Origin: Chrysomallon squamiferum
Lineage: Eukaryota; Mollusca; Gastropoda; Neomphalida; Peltospiridae
Direction: 5' to 3'
Length of the DNA stretch: 64,000 nt
Assembly: GCA_012295275.1 (NCBI GenBank)
Contig: CM022671.1
Coordinates: 14,051,178-14,115,177, forward strand
Shown: positions 23,800 to 36,754 of the stretch, in pieces
Position numbering within the stretch: position 1 is the first letter of the stretch
Layout: each line of letters begins with the position of its first letter
Translations under genes and position numbers: made by a program
The notes under the pieces: model-generated
What the model was told of the DNA's origin: nothing
The model's input: the letters and a program-made list of their open reading frames with translations, nothing else
The model's database searches: none

Positions 23800-26740
23800 G
23801 AAAAGATAGTAAAAAGAAACAAACAAACAAACGAATAATTACATCATTAAGTAAATAATCTTATGTCTATTTTAACTACATGAGAGTAACATATATAGAT
23901 ATACACTCTTTTTTCTTTTCACAAAGACGGGCAGTAATCGACCTAAGAATATTTGAACTTCGACTGTGTATTTTGATTATTAATCCAATTTCAGTAGTGC
24001 GATTTTAATTTCTGTTAAATAAATAAATTAATTAATTAATTAAAATGTAGAAAAAAAGGCACTTGCAAATATATGTGGGTGTGCGTGTGTGCATGTGTGT
24101 GTGCATATATATCATTATATGTATAGTGTTGTGTCTGTAATAAACATTAACAGAAGACAAATTCGGTGGTTTATTTATTTATTTATATAACATAAAAAAT
24201 CCAGTGAAGCTGCATTCAAAAGTTTTTTGACATTGAGAAAAAAGAGATGTTTTCTACGGCCTTTCCGTTAAATTATATTTAAAAAATTATAACTTGTGAC
24301 CGTAACAGAACAAATAACAAAGCCTTTTCCCTTACAACTAGACTATCATGAGATGTCGTTATTCATTGTAATGTTTCCTGTGAATGGTATCACTGAACTA
24401 CAAACTAAGGTAAGATGAACAGTTTAACCATTAAAAAGAGTTTGTTTCTTACATGTGCGTGCACTGAAATTCAATTTTATATAAAGTGAGTTCAAATTGA
24501 GAACCTCAATGTCTGTCTTTCCATAACAAGAGGGTGGGGTTAATCCGAGTAATACAAATCTCTAATGGGTACGTAGATATGTTGAAGAAACTGGGAACAA
24601 AATAATTCAAAAGGGTATATATTATATTCCTGATGAAGGCTCCACCTATAATAATGGGGTGATCAGCATAAATTTTATGAATGTTTGACCCAATGGTTAC
24701 TTTTAATTACATGATCTGTGTCAAATAGCGATAGACAGATTTCACGTTTCCTATTATAGCTATGAATAAATTATGATCAGCAGTATAATGCTAAAACTCT
24801 TTCAGTCCCTTCCACATATATCCAGAATTTACATTACTAATATGAGGGAAAGCTCTCTAGTTATTATTATTATATTTTTAATTAGCAGATACCAGTAACC
24901 AGATTTACATACACTTGTAATAGGCCTAATTGGGCACTATTCCCAGTGAAATAAATCTTAAGAATTTTCCCAAAGAAATTTCTTGAATAAACATTTCTTT
25001 GGTGACTACATTTACATCTTTCCATACATTAACGAAACAAACAAACAAACAAAAAATTGAGATAGGGATAAATTAAATAAAAATTAAAATATTGTTCAAA
25101 TTTATTATGTTTTCGTATATTTTAAGTAAATATTCAGACAAATTTGCCATAAAGACTTCTTTCAACATGATGTTTTCCATTTGCTTTCTTTTAAACATTT
25201 GTTATTAATCACTGATAGTGGGAACATTTTGATCACCTTCCAGTCCAATTAAGGAGATATTCATTTATAAACTCTGTTGGAATCATTGTGTTGAAAATCA
25301 TTCCCACAAGAAACATTGATACAATAACCATTGATAATTTGGGTATTGTCTGTATTTATAAATATATTAAAACTGAAAAGTTATAAGATGATCCTTTCAT
25401 GAACATTACTATGTTTATTTGGATTCTATACAGGAAGGTTCTTGTCATGGACTATAATCAAATTGTTCACAATTTTCAAAGCTTTCTTGTTTCTTAAGAG
25501 CACTGTCAATAAACATAATATGTAAAACATAGAAATCTTGTAAACTAAATAAAGTAAAATAAACACATGACAAATTTAGTTATAATAGTTTATTAAGATT
25601 TTTATTGTGTTATGGTGTAAAAAGGTGGACACACTATTTCAGATCGTTTCTAAACATTTGTGCAAACAAAATTTGGTCAACCTATCATAAATATACTCAT
25701 TTCTAATTTTATGTTAATCAACTTAATGGTAGATAGAATTTGACTTTTGTTATTTGTTTAGTTCTGATTGACATTATAATTGCTTTTTGATGTGGTTTAC
25801 TGTTGAAAATACAGTTAAACAATGGGTGGAATACAGAATAATTTTAATTTATTTCTGCATCAGTTTGCACTATTCTTATTTATTGTTTTGGACTTGGTGC
25901 ATGTTCAGTGCAATGTACTTTACATACCTGTGTGCTCTTTCAAAAGACTCCATGTATATATTTCTATATTTATGTGTTAAGTGATAAATCTTCTTTAGTT
26001 CTTGCTTGTTAATAAATTTGACTAAGCAGCAGTTATTCCTTTCTTAACCTCTACTGTGATACATTTATACTTTCCACCAGCATTATCGCTTTCACTTTTT
26101 GTTTTCTTGGGGGCCTTATTGGATTGGGTATAATATAAAATATATACATAAATGCAGAAATGCTTTAAATAATGCAATGCAAAAATTACTGAGCTGCAAC
26201 TGTGTATCAAAGACTAAAGGCCCTAATACATGATATATAGCTGCTATATCATATGGCATGCCTGTAATCCTTACTTTGACCTCGGTTTTGATGTAAGCAT
26301 CTGTTCTTATCTTTACTAGATGTTGACATCTAAACCGATGTCAAAAGAAAGCTTGTCGTGGTGCGTCACTGTAGTTAGTAACTCGGGGCATTATTCACAA
26401 ACTGAGAAAGACAAATTGCCCAAGATCACGGTTTGTAATCTGATTTGTTCATGCTTCGAGGCGTTAGTAACCTGAGGTTACACTGTATTCTGATTGATGT
26501 TTAAATTATTTAATTGGTGTATAACATGCTAATTAAGATATTTTATATTACATCAGCATTATTCAATACTGGAAATAAATGACATAAAACAAGTAGTTAC
26601 AAGTCATAGGTTAACTTAATTACTGTTATTAGATTAATCGTGTTATTTGAATAGGTTTGCATAATGTAATTGAGTACACAACTAAATACTTTTCAAATAG
26701 ATAACAAATAACAGAATATGACATTGTTCTTTTAAATCCA
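23800..26740. other. AT-rich non-coding DNA between the arms
   Basis: No coding exon recognised. A GC-richer patch at about 26260-26480 contains TTGACCTCGGTTTTGATGTA and a partial reverse complement (GACATCTAAACCGATG), a weak foldback that may be the edge of an old DNA transposon. Confidence 0.45.
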
Positions 26741-26749
26741 TTATTTACA

Positions 26750-27308
26750 GGAACGGATGTGAATACAGCGAGGACTTTGATGAAGTTACACGAATCTTTA
26801 ATTCTGATGAAAATATTACTTTGGAAAGTCAAATAACAGATTTTTCATCAAATGAAGAAAATTCTGAAAGAAATTTGAATCCACGTAACACAAGAAAACA
26901 AGCTTGTTACCAAATTCGGAAACAAAAATTAGAACAAGAAAAATAAAAGCTCAGCCTGAACATTTGAAAAAGAATATTAAAAAAAGATTAAAGCCAGCTG
27001 GGAAAGAATACTCAAGTACATCAAGGAAAACTGTAGAAACTGGAAAAAGTGTCATTATAAATGTACCTAGAAATTGTCAGAAGAAAAAAATACAAGCTAT
27101 ATTCAACTCATTTTGCAATCTTCAATGACTTGACAGGCAGAAATATTTTCTTTGTCATAATGTAGAAGAAATATCTTCAACAAGTGCTAAAAAGCCTAGA
27201 GCCCATTTAGGAAAATGCTTGAAACAGAAAAGGCCTCTACAATTTACCAGTCATAAAATGAAGTTTTTGTATGGTGGTCTAATTTCTAAGATTTTGAGAA
27301 CTCAATAA
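26750..27308 (+). pseudogene. Relic of a transposon-associated basic-protein gene
   Basis: After an acceptor-like TTATTTACAG at 26750, frame 1 reads EYSEDFDEVTRIFNSDENIT, an acidic linker, until about 26940. A frameshift then leads to KKNIKKRLKPAGKEYSST, then KSVIINVPRNCQKKKIQAIF, an in-frame stop at 27126-27128, and DRQKYFLCHNVEE with a stop near 27308. The RKxLRxxGKEY...C...C...IFxxFW.L...RQ layout is one I associate with uncharacterised, mobile-element-linked proteins of arthropods and molluscs. I cannot name the family. Several expected cysteines are missing. Confidence 0.5.
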
Positions 27309-27309
27309 T

Positions 27310-28238
27310 GAAAGTGTAAGATACATTTGAGCTAATTAAAGCAATTCATTAATTCATTGAAAATTAAGGAATGTTAGGAACATACAGCTGTACAGCTCTA
27401 GAACTTATTAGTTTCATTTTGATATACAATACATATATTTTGTTTGAACTGTACGACATATTCAGTGTTTATGTTGCATAAATGAAAGAACTCCATCAGT
27501 TTACCGCAGCTTCTAATGGAAAAATATCTGCAAATAAAAATTAGAAACTATTTTCTTATCAGTTCTACCAAAGATATCTTGGTGTCATTTTAAAATTTCT
27601 TTTCTTTTTTTTTTTTTTTAGCTCGTTCTGATGATATATAATTTTATAGGAAAATCTTTTTAGAAAATGTTGGTACCCAATACCCCTTTTTATTTTGTGC
27701 TGGTGTGTTGTTATTCATTCAGTTTATTGAGTAAGGAAAATAATTAATTACTTTAAATGTTTAATGGTTTAGAATCATCTCCCTTAAGCCATGATATTTG
27801 GTGAATCTGTTTCTTTTTTTCTAACGAATTATAGTTGTTGTAGAGTAGTTATTGTTTTTTAACAGATTGAATGTGGTGAATTTTCTTTACTTTCCTGGCA
27901 GTTCAATTTATATCTATCATAATTTATTCTAACTGTATGACCTCATTAGATATTTTTAGTGAATATTTTACTGCAGTTTGTTATTTTCTATCTTCAAATG
28001 TAAAATAATCATTAAAACTAATCATATATAACTATCTAAAAAGGAAAGAAACAAGCTGAGAAAAAAATAAAAAAAAAAAATATCAATAAATATACATCGA
28101 ACATCAAAGTTAAAATTACTATCCCAGAAGTAACAGATTCACAAATGTGGTTCCATTTGTATGTTGATATATTTACTTAATGTAAATGTTTAATATGTAT
28201 TTTATAACAAAGTTGGTGGACATGACTCTGTGATTTTA
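27310..28238. other. AT-rich non-coding DNA
   Basis: No gene or structured repeat recognised. Confidence 0.5.
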
Positions 28239-28354
<116 letters not shown>

Positions 28355-28359
28355 TGTCT

Positions 28360-29906
28360 GTGTGTGTAACTTAATTTTCATAATTAATCCTTCTGTTTAG
28401 TGTAAATTTCTTAAATAGTTATTCATTCTTTAGAACAATGATTTTTCTAATAATAAATCAAATTTTAAAAATCCCAAATATGTTTTGTTTTATTACAATA
28501 TTGGTTCTGCTTCATATCTTTATAATATATATTTATTAAAACAAAAAAAACCAACTGAAATAAAAACACGGAACAAAAAAAACAAACAAAACAAACAATA
28601 ACAATCCCCCTAAAGAAACAACTAAAATATTAACTGATAAAATAATTATTTATTTTAATAATAAAAACTACAAATCATCAACATAATAATAAATATCAAT
28701 GACAGAAATAATATATATATATATTAAATATCATGTTTATTCACTTTATTCATCTCCATAACAGAATTTTAGTTTATCTACAAACAGAAATAATTATAAT
28801 TTAAAAAAAAAAAAAACCATTTTAATCATCAGCAGATTTATATTTAACAAATTAAAGCATGATTCAGTTCATGCTTTGTATCTGTTAAATTATAACCAGA
28901 ATATAGGAGTTTGCTATGGACAGAATATATTTGGTAATTACATAATAAAATGTTTTCCTCTTGATCTGATAAAATGTGGATCAGTTTTTCTGTACAAAAT
29001 ATTGAATGGGCCAATATGTGTATGATAGTCTAGCTGATTATTAATGTTGAGGTGAAAACTAAAAATTAAAATTAATAAAAATATATCACAAAGAAATAAA
29101 AAGGAGCACTTATTCAAGCGGAAGTTTCTCGATACATAAAGATAACATTAGTGTTTTATGTTCTGAATTTACAATTAAAAAGAGAAAAAAGTTTCCAAAA
29201 AGTGTCTAAATGTATTCATACACACTGCTGAGGAGAATAAATTGTTAAATTAATATTAAATTTGTTTTTATGTTTTTATTTAAAGTTTCAGAACATTTAC
29301 ACTAAGTTTTTATCACATTTTTCAATATCAAAGCTCTTATTTATTTATATTCGCCTACACTGTGATAACCCACTGTGAAACAGAGAATGAAACAAAATTT
29401 TATTTCAAAAATATGTAATTGAAAAATATTTCAACAAATATTTATTTAAAAAAGGGTTCATATACAAATTGTACAAAAATAGTTGGTTGTAAAAATATAT
29501 TTATGTCTTATTAATTATGTGCATGTCTTGTTACAAATATGTATCTATTATAATACATTTTACTGCATGACTATTGCAATCTTCTGATTAAAGAACTGCA
29601 AATTTTAGAAATATATTATATCTGTTTCTTTGAGCCATCATTGTTAGATCAGGATTCTAAATTCACTTTTCTGTAGTAACTCAAAAAATAAAATAAATAC
29701 CTTCAGCTCTTTCTAGGAAAAGTTCACCATACATCTGATTAATAATAAAAAAACCTATCAAAAATAAAAAAAAATGCACAGATCAGTCCGAAATAAATGT
29801 TATGATTATCATTATAAAATGATCATATTATCACCAAAATTAATAATAAAAAAATAAAAATAAACTAAGAAATTTTATGATTAATTATAAAATGATATAT
29901 TATCAC

Positions 29907-29974
<68 letters not shown>

Positions 29975-30090
29975 TACAACACAACAACAAAAAAGAAGAA
30001 GATTATAAATAAATAAATTAAAAAATAATACTAAATAAAAAAACAAAAAATCCACAGCTGTGATTACATTCCAGATGAACTGTTTGAAAT
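28360..30090. other. AT-rich non-coding DNA
   Basis: Downstream of the last recognised TRPM exon on its strand. The pore-encoding exons expected next were not found. An (AAT)n tract lies at about 29908-29971. Confidence 0.5.
29908..29971. repeat. (AAT)n microsatellite
   Basis: About 21 triplets. The minus-strand poly-tyrosine frame over it is a repeat artefact. Confidence 0.9.
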
Positions 30091-30094
30091 TAAT

Positions 30095-30363
30095 CTCCAC
30101 ATTGCCATTCTATATATCACAATCACTTGAGGCCCCATGTTTGTTTCTGCAAGAAGGAACTGCATGGATCTGAAGGATCTGCATGGATCAGTGTCAGACT
30201 GTACATTCTGCGAGCCCAGCTAAAGTTTGAGGTAAATTGACTGAAACACAGAATGATGCACAGAATCAAACATGTTGTACATGAATAGGTCAAACTTGTT
30301 CCACATGTTAAATGATCAGTTCAGAATCTTGTATTTGATGGAGTACTCACTGCAGAGGAGAAC
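30095..30363 (-). pseudogene. TRPM relic exon 5 (S3-S4 region)
   Basis: Acceptor TTTCTCTAG. It reads VLLCSEYSIKYKILN, a stop in place of Trp, then MWNKFDLFMYNMF. A shifted frame gives ILCIILCFSQFTSNFSWARR, then MYSLTLI. After a short internal duplication (ATCCATGCAGATCC repeated) a third frame gives MQFLLAETNMGPQVIVIYRM. WNKxDL and GPxVIMI are TRPM landmarks. Confidence 0.8.
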
Positions 30364-30790
30364 CTAGAGAAAAAAAATATATAGATGTATCCACATATAA
30401 ATATATATATTGCATTTGGTGGAGAAGTGATTATGGAAAAAAATGTTGAAAAGATTATAACTGTCTTGTATTTGAAGAAAGTTTATCATGCAGAAAAATG
30501 AAGAAAGAAATAAAGAAGTAAACAATCTTATATTTGATGGAGTGTTTATCACATAAAAATCTAGAAAAAAGGAAAATATCTATATTTTAAGGCGAGCTCA
30601 TTCAGGATAAAAATCTAGAAAAAAAAAGAAGTGAAATAACTCACTGCAAACAAAAAATATAACGTCTTGTATTTTATGTATTATACATAAAAATCTTATT
30701 TTTTTTAAATGTATCACACTTAGAAAGAAGTAAAATATTTTGTATTTGATGAAGACCTCTCTACAGAAGAACATAGAAAAAAAAAAAATA
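30327..30790 (-). repeat. Tandem copies of a TRPM exon start
   Basis: Roughly six degenerate units of about 60-90 bp carry TTTTTTCTAG-like acceptor sequence followed by GTTCTTCTGTAGAGAGGTC, then ATCAAATACAAAAT. This is the beginning of exon 5 (30363 down to about 30320). The translated pieces FFCREVFIKYKIFYF and FLCIIHKIQD in minus frames reflect the original VLLCSEYSIKYKIL. Confidence 0.65.
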
Positions 30791-30948
30791 TATTTAAAAA
30801 TAAAAAAAACTTTCAACAATTTCAGAGTAAATCTATGGAAGAAACAAAACTATGACATGATAATAAAGAAAATTATTTAGTTTTATTTTGTTTGATATTC
30901 AGAGGTATTCATTAAAATTAAATTAATTCAAAATCAATGATGATCTAC

Positions 30949-31038
30949 CTGTCTAATTTTGTCAACAATTATGGTGGCAATCCAGATCCATGCAATGATT
31001 TCCCACATGAAAATGGCTAGGAACACAATGTAGGACAG
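30949..31038 (-). pseudogene. TRPM relic exon 4 (S1-S2 region, shortened)
   Basis: A 90-nt open segment, LSYIVFLAIFMWEIIAWIWI, then ATIIVDKIRQ, with acceptor TTTTTTTTTAG and donor CAG/GTAGAT. The E(I/V)RQ ending of TRPM S2 is intact, but the linker between S1 and S2 appears to be missing. Confidence 0.8.
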
Positions 31039-31724
31039 CTAAAAAAAAAGTAATAGTAAATTATTTTGGTTTGTCTGCACTGATTTTAAAAACGTTACAA
31101 AAAAGATACAGGGAAAATGTTACCAATAGAGACAGAGACAAACCAAAAATAATGGGTTATTCTAAATCATTATAACTAAAAATCTGGATAGTACAGATAA
31201 AATAAAATACTGATATGGAAAGAAAAAACAATTTTAAAAAAAGCGTAATTTATTACCAATACATTTAGGAGGATTATAACTATTTATCAAAGTGAAACAG
31301 CTTCATTAATATTTTGACCAACAGCAGACAGTTTTAAATTAATGTATCACCATTTATAATACCTACCACATTGAAGAAAAACCTAGTGACTGGCACAAAA
31401 AAGAAATATATCCCAATATATTGTTGCAAAATAGAGTTACAAAAATCTTATTATAAAAAGAAAAATCAAATTGAATAATTACTTATAAAGACAGGAAGAA
31501 GGATGAAAACAATTGAAAGTTAGAATTTGCTTATATGAAGGGGGTGGGTATTGACTTTTATAAGAAAAAAAACAGAAATTATTTTTAGATTATATAATAA
31601 GTTTAAATTATATGCAGACATTTTTGGTCACTATATGCAAGAAGGTTCACATCACCTCAAGCTTCATTCCTGTTTTGCTAATGAATTATGATATCTATAC
31701 ATGTGAGATATTTAATAAGCATAC

Positions 31725-31951
31725 CTTTAGTTCAGGAGTATACGGCACCACCTGACCTTTCCAGATGCTGTTGAGTTTTGTTTGACATGAAGAATGTTCC
31801 ATGAAGTCCATCATGCTGTTGGTATCAGCAATATTCAATAAAGTCAGGTCTCCCCATGTTCATAATTTTTGAACTAACAACTGATGTGACATCTTTGTTG
31901 TCTCTATGGTAACACACTGACAACAGTTCTTTGCTACATCTTTCAAACAAC
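31725..31951 (-). pseudogene. TRPM relic exon 3
   Basis: Acceptor ATTCTAG, donor AAAG/GTATGC. It starts LFERCSKELLSVCYHRDNKD. An extra base before the Trp codon shifts frame, then WGDLTLLNIADTNSMMDFME and HSSCQTKLNSIWKGQVVPYT follow. FMEHxxCQxKLNxIWxG is diagnostic for TRPM just before S1. Confidence 0.85.
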
Positions 31952-32663
31952 CTAGAATAAAAACATAACATCACATATCCATTTTACTTCTTTTTTTCCT
32001 TCTTAATTTTTTATTGTTTCATGTATAGTATTTCATATTTTAATTTCCAGTACTTTCCAGTTTTCCAGGACAACCAAGTATAAATACTACAGGTTCTAGT
32101 TTTATGGTACTGACAACATTGCCCACAGCTATGCCAATGTTCACTGTTATTATAAAGTAGGCTTATTGTGCAAAATCGTTCCATTATGAAACATTTGTTT
32201 TAATGTATTTCTTCAGTAAGGTTTGCTTCCTATGATTTTTGTTTTTTTTTTTTTTTCATCTTCAAATACAAGTTTAGGACATAGTATTGTACTATTCACA
32301 CACAATCTATTATAACTTATAAAGTATTTGTCTTTTTATCTGTGAATGATATCTACATTAGTTAGCTTCATGGCCTAACTATTGTTATATTTTTGAATTT
32401 GTGAGTTTTCTTTAGGCATCCTGTCACCTGTTCAACATTTGTCTGAGTTTTCCTGATCAACTGAGTGCAATGAATGCAAAAAATTGAGCTCACAGTTGGT
32501 CAAGCAAGGTGGATAACAAAAATACATTTATAAATTTCTTTCAACAAACATTAATTAGAAATTGCAAACTCACAAATAGTTAAGAGATATATATTTACAA
32601 ATACCTTTCAGTGGAACATTAAAAACTTCAAACTTACTAAGTATTAGTGAAATGATTACTTAC

Positions 32664-32763
32664 TGTGCATCCTTGGCCAGATTTCTACTAAGTTCCAGTT
32701 CTTCCTTAATTTCAGCTTTTTCAGACACAGAATTCAGCAGGGCAGAGGCAATCAGCTCCACCC
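32664..32763 (-). pseudogene. TRPM relic exon 2
   Basis: Acceptor TGTTCTAG, donor ACA/GTAAGT. The open frame VELIASALLNSVSEKAEIKE continues to LELSRNLAKDA, matching the TRPM helical segment after the LFIW motif. The phase joins exon 1 and exon 3 correctly. Confidence 0.7.
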
Positions 32764-33181
32764 CTAGAACAGTACAAGATAACAAGTTGAATACAAAAAC
32801 ATGTAGAGTAAACTTAGAAACACTAAAAACAAGGGACAAGATTGCAAATAATAAAGTGAGATGAGAGAAGATTTGATGAATGGATCTATCACTTCTTGGG
32901 TGACTGTTATTGTACTAAGACACAATAAATAATAAATGTAACAAAATAAAACAACATCTCCCATCATAAAAAAAAACAAAAAACAACCAGAAAACAAAAA
33001 CAAACCACAAATAACAACAATGGCATCATCAACCATAAAGTAACAAACCAAAATATATAGTAAATTTTCTTTTAAAATCCTAATCACAGTAGTTTCATAT
33101 CAAATCAATTTATTTTGATTTCATATTATGAAACAAATGTTAATTTTTTCACTGTATAATAATATTTTAAGTTTCTTTTAC

Positions 33182-33331
33182 CTAGCTGATCTTTTCCAAG
33201 CTGCCAGGACAGTGAAGCTATTTCCCTGTGGTTGAAGAGAACAGCCCTAATAAATCATTCTTTTTCTGGGTATTCAATATCAAAACTTTCTTTAGACATT
33301 TTCTTTGTTGGTTGACTGGATGCATATCCAC
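33182..33331 (-). pseudogene. TRPM relic exon 1
   Basis: Acceptor TTATTTACAG, donor CTAG/GTAAAA. It reads FDIEYPEKE, stop, FIRAVLFNHREIASLSWQLG, then KDQL. This corresponds to the TRPM segment with the xELFIWAVLxNRxxxAxxFW motif. The stop replaces the expected leucine. Confidence 0.75.
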
Positions 33332-33689
33332 CTGTAAATAAAATAAAATTGTAAAGATCATTTAGAGGATAAATTGAAAGCTTTAAGCTATTTTGGCTGT
33401 TCAAAAAAGTTTTAAGATTTCAAAAGATTTTTTGTTTTTGGAATTTCTGGTTAAGGGATGCTCAACGTATAAAAACAACAACAGCAGTAGCACCACCACC
33501 AACAACAATAATAACTGGTTGGACAGATCTAATAAAATAAAATACTAAAAATTAGTAAACTTTATTTATTTACTTTTCTAAAATTAAGCTGATAAAGCTT
33601 ATTAGGGTTATAAAATGAAAATTATATAAATTATAAAGAGAATATCTAATAAAAAAATTGCAATAAAAACTAATTTAAAAATAATCACA

Positions 33690-34330
33690 AATTTTTGGGG
33701 GTTAGTTGATTTTTCTGGTCTTTTTGGTGTTTGTTTTTTGGGGGTTATTTTGGGGTTTACTTGTAATATCTACTTTTTTTATTGTTAACAATGTGAGATT
33801 GCGGCAGTTGATTACATATTTGGGGTGTGGTCTTGTTTAGTTTTCTTTTACTGCATTTATTTACATTTTTTTATTTTTTTGTTTTAGTATCTGATTGTTG
33901 TTTTTTATTGTTTAGTATCTGATTGTTTTTGTTTTTCATTAACAACGTATTTCAAAATAGTATGGAATTGGGGATTCAGGTTGTATTTTGGGGGGGTTAG
34001 TTGATTTTTGGGGTGTTTTGGATTTTTTTCTATCTTTTTTGTATTGTCTACAACTAGATTGTAGTATCTGATTCAGGCTGTTTGCAATTATATTTTATCT
34101 GGCTTATTATTTTATTTTATTATTATTTTTATATATTTATTTTTGTTGTTTTTATTTGCTTTTAATATCTGTGGGTTTTTGGGGGTATTTTTAAAAAAAA
34201 TTTATCTGCACACTTCTGGATTGCAATTTTCCAATTCAGGCTTTTTGTTGTCATTTTTTTTATTTATGTATTTTCTCTTAGTATCTTACTTTTTCATTGT
34301 CTACATATTGGAATAAGTAACTGATTCAGG
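33690..34330 (-). repeat. Degenerate satellite, inverted relative of 58.4-59.1 kb
   Basis: On the minus strand, four to five units of about 110-150 bp carry AGCCTGAATCAGATACTA, then GTAGACAAT, then an A/C-rich segment with runs of C. The same unit recurs on the plus strand at 58420-59080. Confidence 0.7.
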
Positions 34331-34367
34331 CTTTTGGATTTTGGTAATGTCTTATTTAGAAGAATAA

Positions 34368-34465
34368 AGATGATGATGATGATGATAATGACGATGGTGA
34401 TGATAATAACAGTCATAGTAATAATAATAATAGTAGTAGTGATAATGAAGATGACAACAACGACA
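34368..34465. repeat. Imperfect (GAT)n/(AAT)n tract
   Basis: Mixed GATGAT, AATAAT and AACGAC triplets. The opposed frames with runs of Ile, Val and Met on both strands here are artefacts of the triplet repeat. Confidence 0.85.
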
Positions 34466-34594
34466 ACAACAAAACGAAATGGTGTCATCAGCTCCTTATT
34501 AAATTATATACGCATTTTATCTTTGTTGTAATCGTATTTCATGGAATTGGAATTACTTAATAACTAGAAAGTTTTCTTTTTTCGAACTAACATT

Positions 34595-34616
34595 AAACAC
34601 ACACACACACACACAC

Positions 34617-34668
<52 letters not shown>
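34595..34668. repeat. Compound (AC)n(AAC)n microsatellite
   Basis: About 12 AC dinucleotides followed by about 16 AAC triplets. Confidence 0.95.
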
Positions 34669-34679
34669 AATAATAATAA

Positions 34680-36718
34680 ATTAATAAATTAATAAATAAA
34701 TAAAGAGAAAAATCTTTGTAAGAAAGAAAAGCAACCTAATAATATAAACTATCGCTTCTCTGTTCACCGGTACATAAACAATTTCCAGTATAATTATTTT
34801 GTTTAACCAAATGTTTGAACCAAAGCGCCATGTTTAAGCGAAAATGATTACTTATCGACGCTATTGGTTGTCCAAGGAAGTGACGTTATTGAGAATACTG
34901 AAAATGATTTCACAGATCGCAAAAGATATGACGTTTTTTACATAGATAAAGGACGATCTATAAACATAAATTTTGTTTATAAAGAGCGGGCTTGGAAGTT
35001 ATGAATGTACATGCAAAATAAGTGAGCTAATTCACTGTTAAACATCACATACGCATTTTTTATTTTTTTATTTTTTTTTTTTTAAAGTTGTTTTTAATGA
35101 AATAAGGGAAATCCTATATTTAAACAAGTAATATTAATAAATATTCTTAAAGAAATAAATAATGAAATAAATAAATAAATATAAAATTCAGCTAAAAACC
35201 TTTTAAATAGCCATGACAGTAATTTACACTTTGCCTATATAATAAATTGTTTACTGAGATTAAAAATTATTTTAAATCTAATCTTAGCCATAATGTTGAA
35301 TATGTCCTAAATGAAAGATTTATTGAATTAAAGGTAAATTTAAACAGATTACCTAGCACTGAATTTAACACTATCCATCACTTATCAGTTCTGTAGAAGT
35401 CTGAATGAACTTCACGCAGAATGTCATTGTTGAAGTGTTAAAGTAGAGAACAGAAAAGAGGAAACAAACAGTCTCACTGACTACTTGCACTTTGAAGTCG
35501 GGACTTTTTTTCCAAATCTACATATCATGTTGTGACTGTGCCCACAGTTCCAGAGCAAACAGTTGAATCAGTGTATATAACAAAGCAAAAGATGAGGTGG
35601 ACAGTTAGAATTAGACAGTGAATGAAGAAAAAGAAATGATTTGGATGCACAACTTCATGAATCGTCTGTTAAAATATCTCATATTTCTTGATAATATATT
35701 TATGTGCATAACATGCACATTTATTACTATACACATACAGATATGTAAAATAAAAAGATTCCAATTTTGTTTCTATTTTTTTTTTTTTTTTTTTATGAGG
35801 GTTTAAAGTTCAGAGTATTTTTTTGGTTCACCTGAAGTATCAGTGTCTTATAAAATAGGACTAAATTGATACACCATGTACCAACTAGATAAAATAGAAT
35901 ATGATCCAAAATATATGTTTGTTTTGGATTTGAATCTTTAAAATACAAAATTTGATTAGGTCTAATTATTTATTTATTTCCAAAATAAACAGTTTAAACT
36001 AGTCTTTTACATTTTTTTTTTATTTCTATGTAACAGCACATTTCATTCACTCATTTTGAATCAGAAAATTCAAATGGTTCTGTAGACCTACTAATATATA
36101 TATATATGTTTGGTTTAATGTACCAAAACAATATATAAAAACAAATCTGATCCTTAAGGTGTTTATGAAGTCTGATAATGCTAGCTAAAAATATATAATT
36201 AAAACAGAAAACAAAATAATTATATTTATTTCAACAAAAATTAATAATTTTGAAAAACATCATCAAAATCCTTAATTAATCCTTTCAAATGAAAAATGTA
36301 TTTTATTTGTTTATTTTTTTAAACTCATTTATATTAAATTTTAAAAAGGTAAAAACATTAATAAAACTCTGAAAATACCAAGAATGTTACCAAGGAAGTC
36401 CACAGAACAAAGAATTTATCTTGCTTGACTTTTGAGTTCCAACAGCTGAAAAAGAGAATTGAAATATTAAGAATAATAACAAACTCAGTAACATTTTTAA
36501 TGAACAAATGGAGTTGTTTCTCAAACATGAAACTAATAATTTAAACCTAGGATTAGAGTATTTATAATGTTAGAAAGGTTTCAGGTGTTGTTCTTTTTTT
36601 GTCTTTTTTCTTTTTCTAACTTTACAATGCTAATCAAAGTTTATATTTTCTGAAATTTAATTAAGTCAGCATAATAAATATCACTGAATCTTAAATACAA
36701 AAAGAATAATTTTTAATT

Positions 36719-36754
<36 letters not shown>

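Larger units (their letters stand above)
30095..33331 (-). pseudogene. TRPM-type cation channel relic, five exons
   Basis: Five exon-like blocks in correct order on the minus strand match the region from the TRPM pre-S1 cytoplasmic part to about S3-S4. TRPM channels are plasma-membrane cation channels with four N-terminal homology regions and six transmembrane helices. Splice sites are still consensus-like (TTACAG, TTCTAG; GTAAGT, GTATGC). Disablements: a stop in exon 1, a frameshift in exon 3, a deletion inside exon 4, and a stop plus at least two frameshifts in exon 5. Retained introns mean a duplicated, not retroposed, copy. Neither the N-terminal SLOG-like region nor the pore or TRP box was found in the window. 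A live paralogue elsewhere is likely. Confidence 0.8.

Noticed and set aside
36376-36452. Hydrophobic minus-strand segment CWNSKVKQDKFFVLWTSLVT after a TTTTTCAG, considered as a TRPM exon
   Set aside because: No match to a specific TRPM region and no convincing donor.
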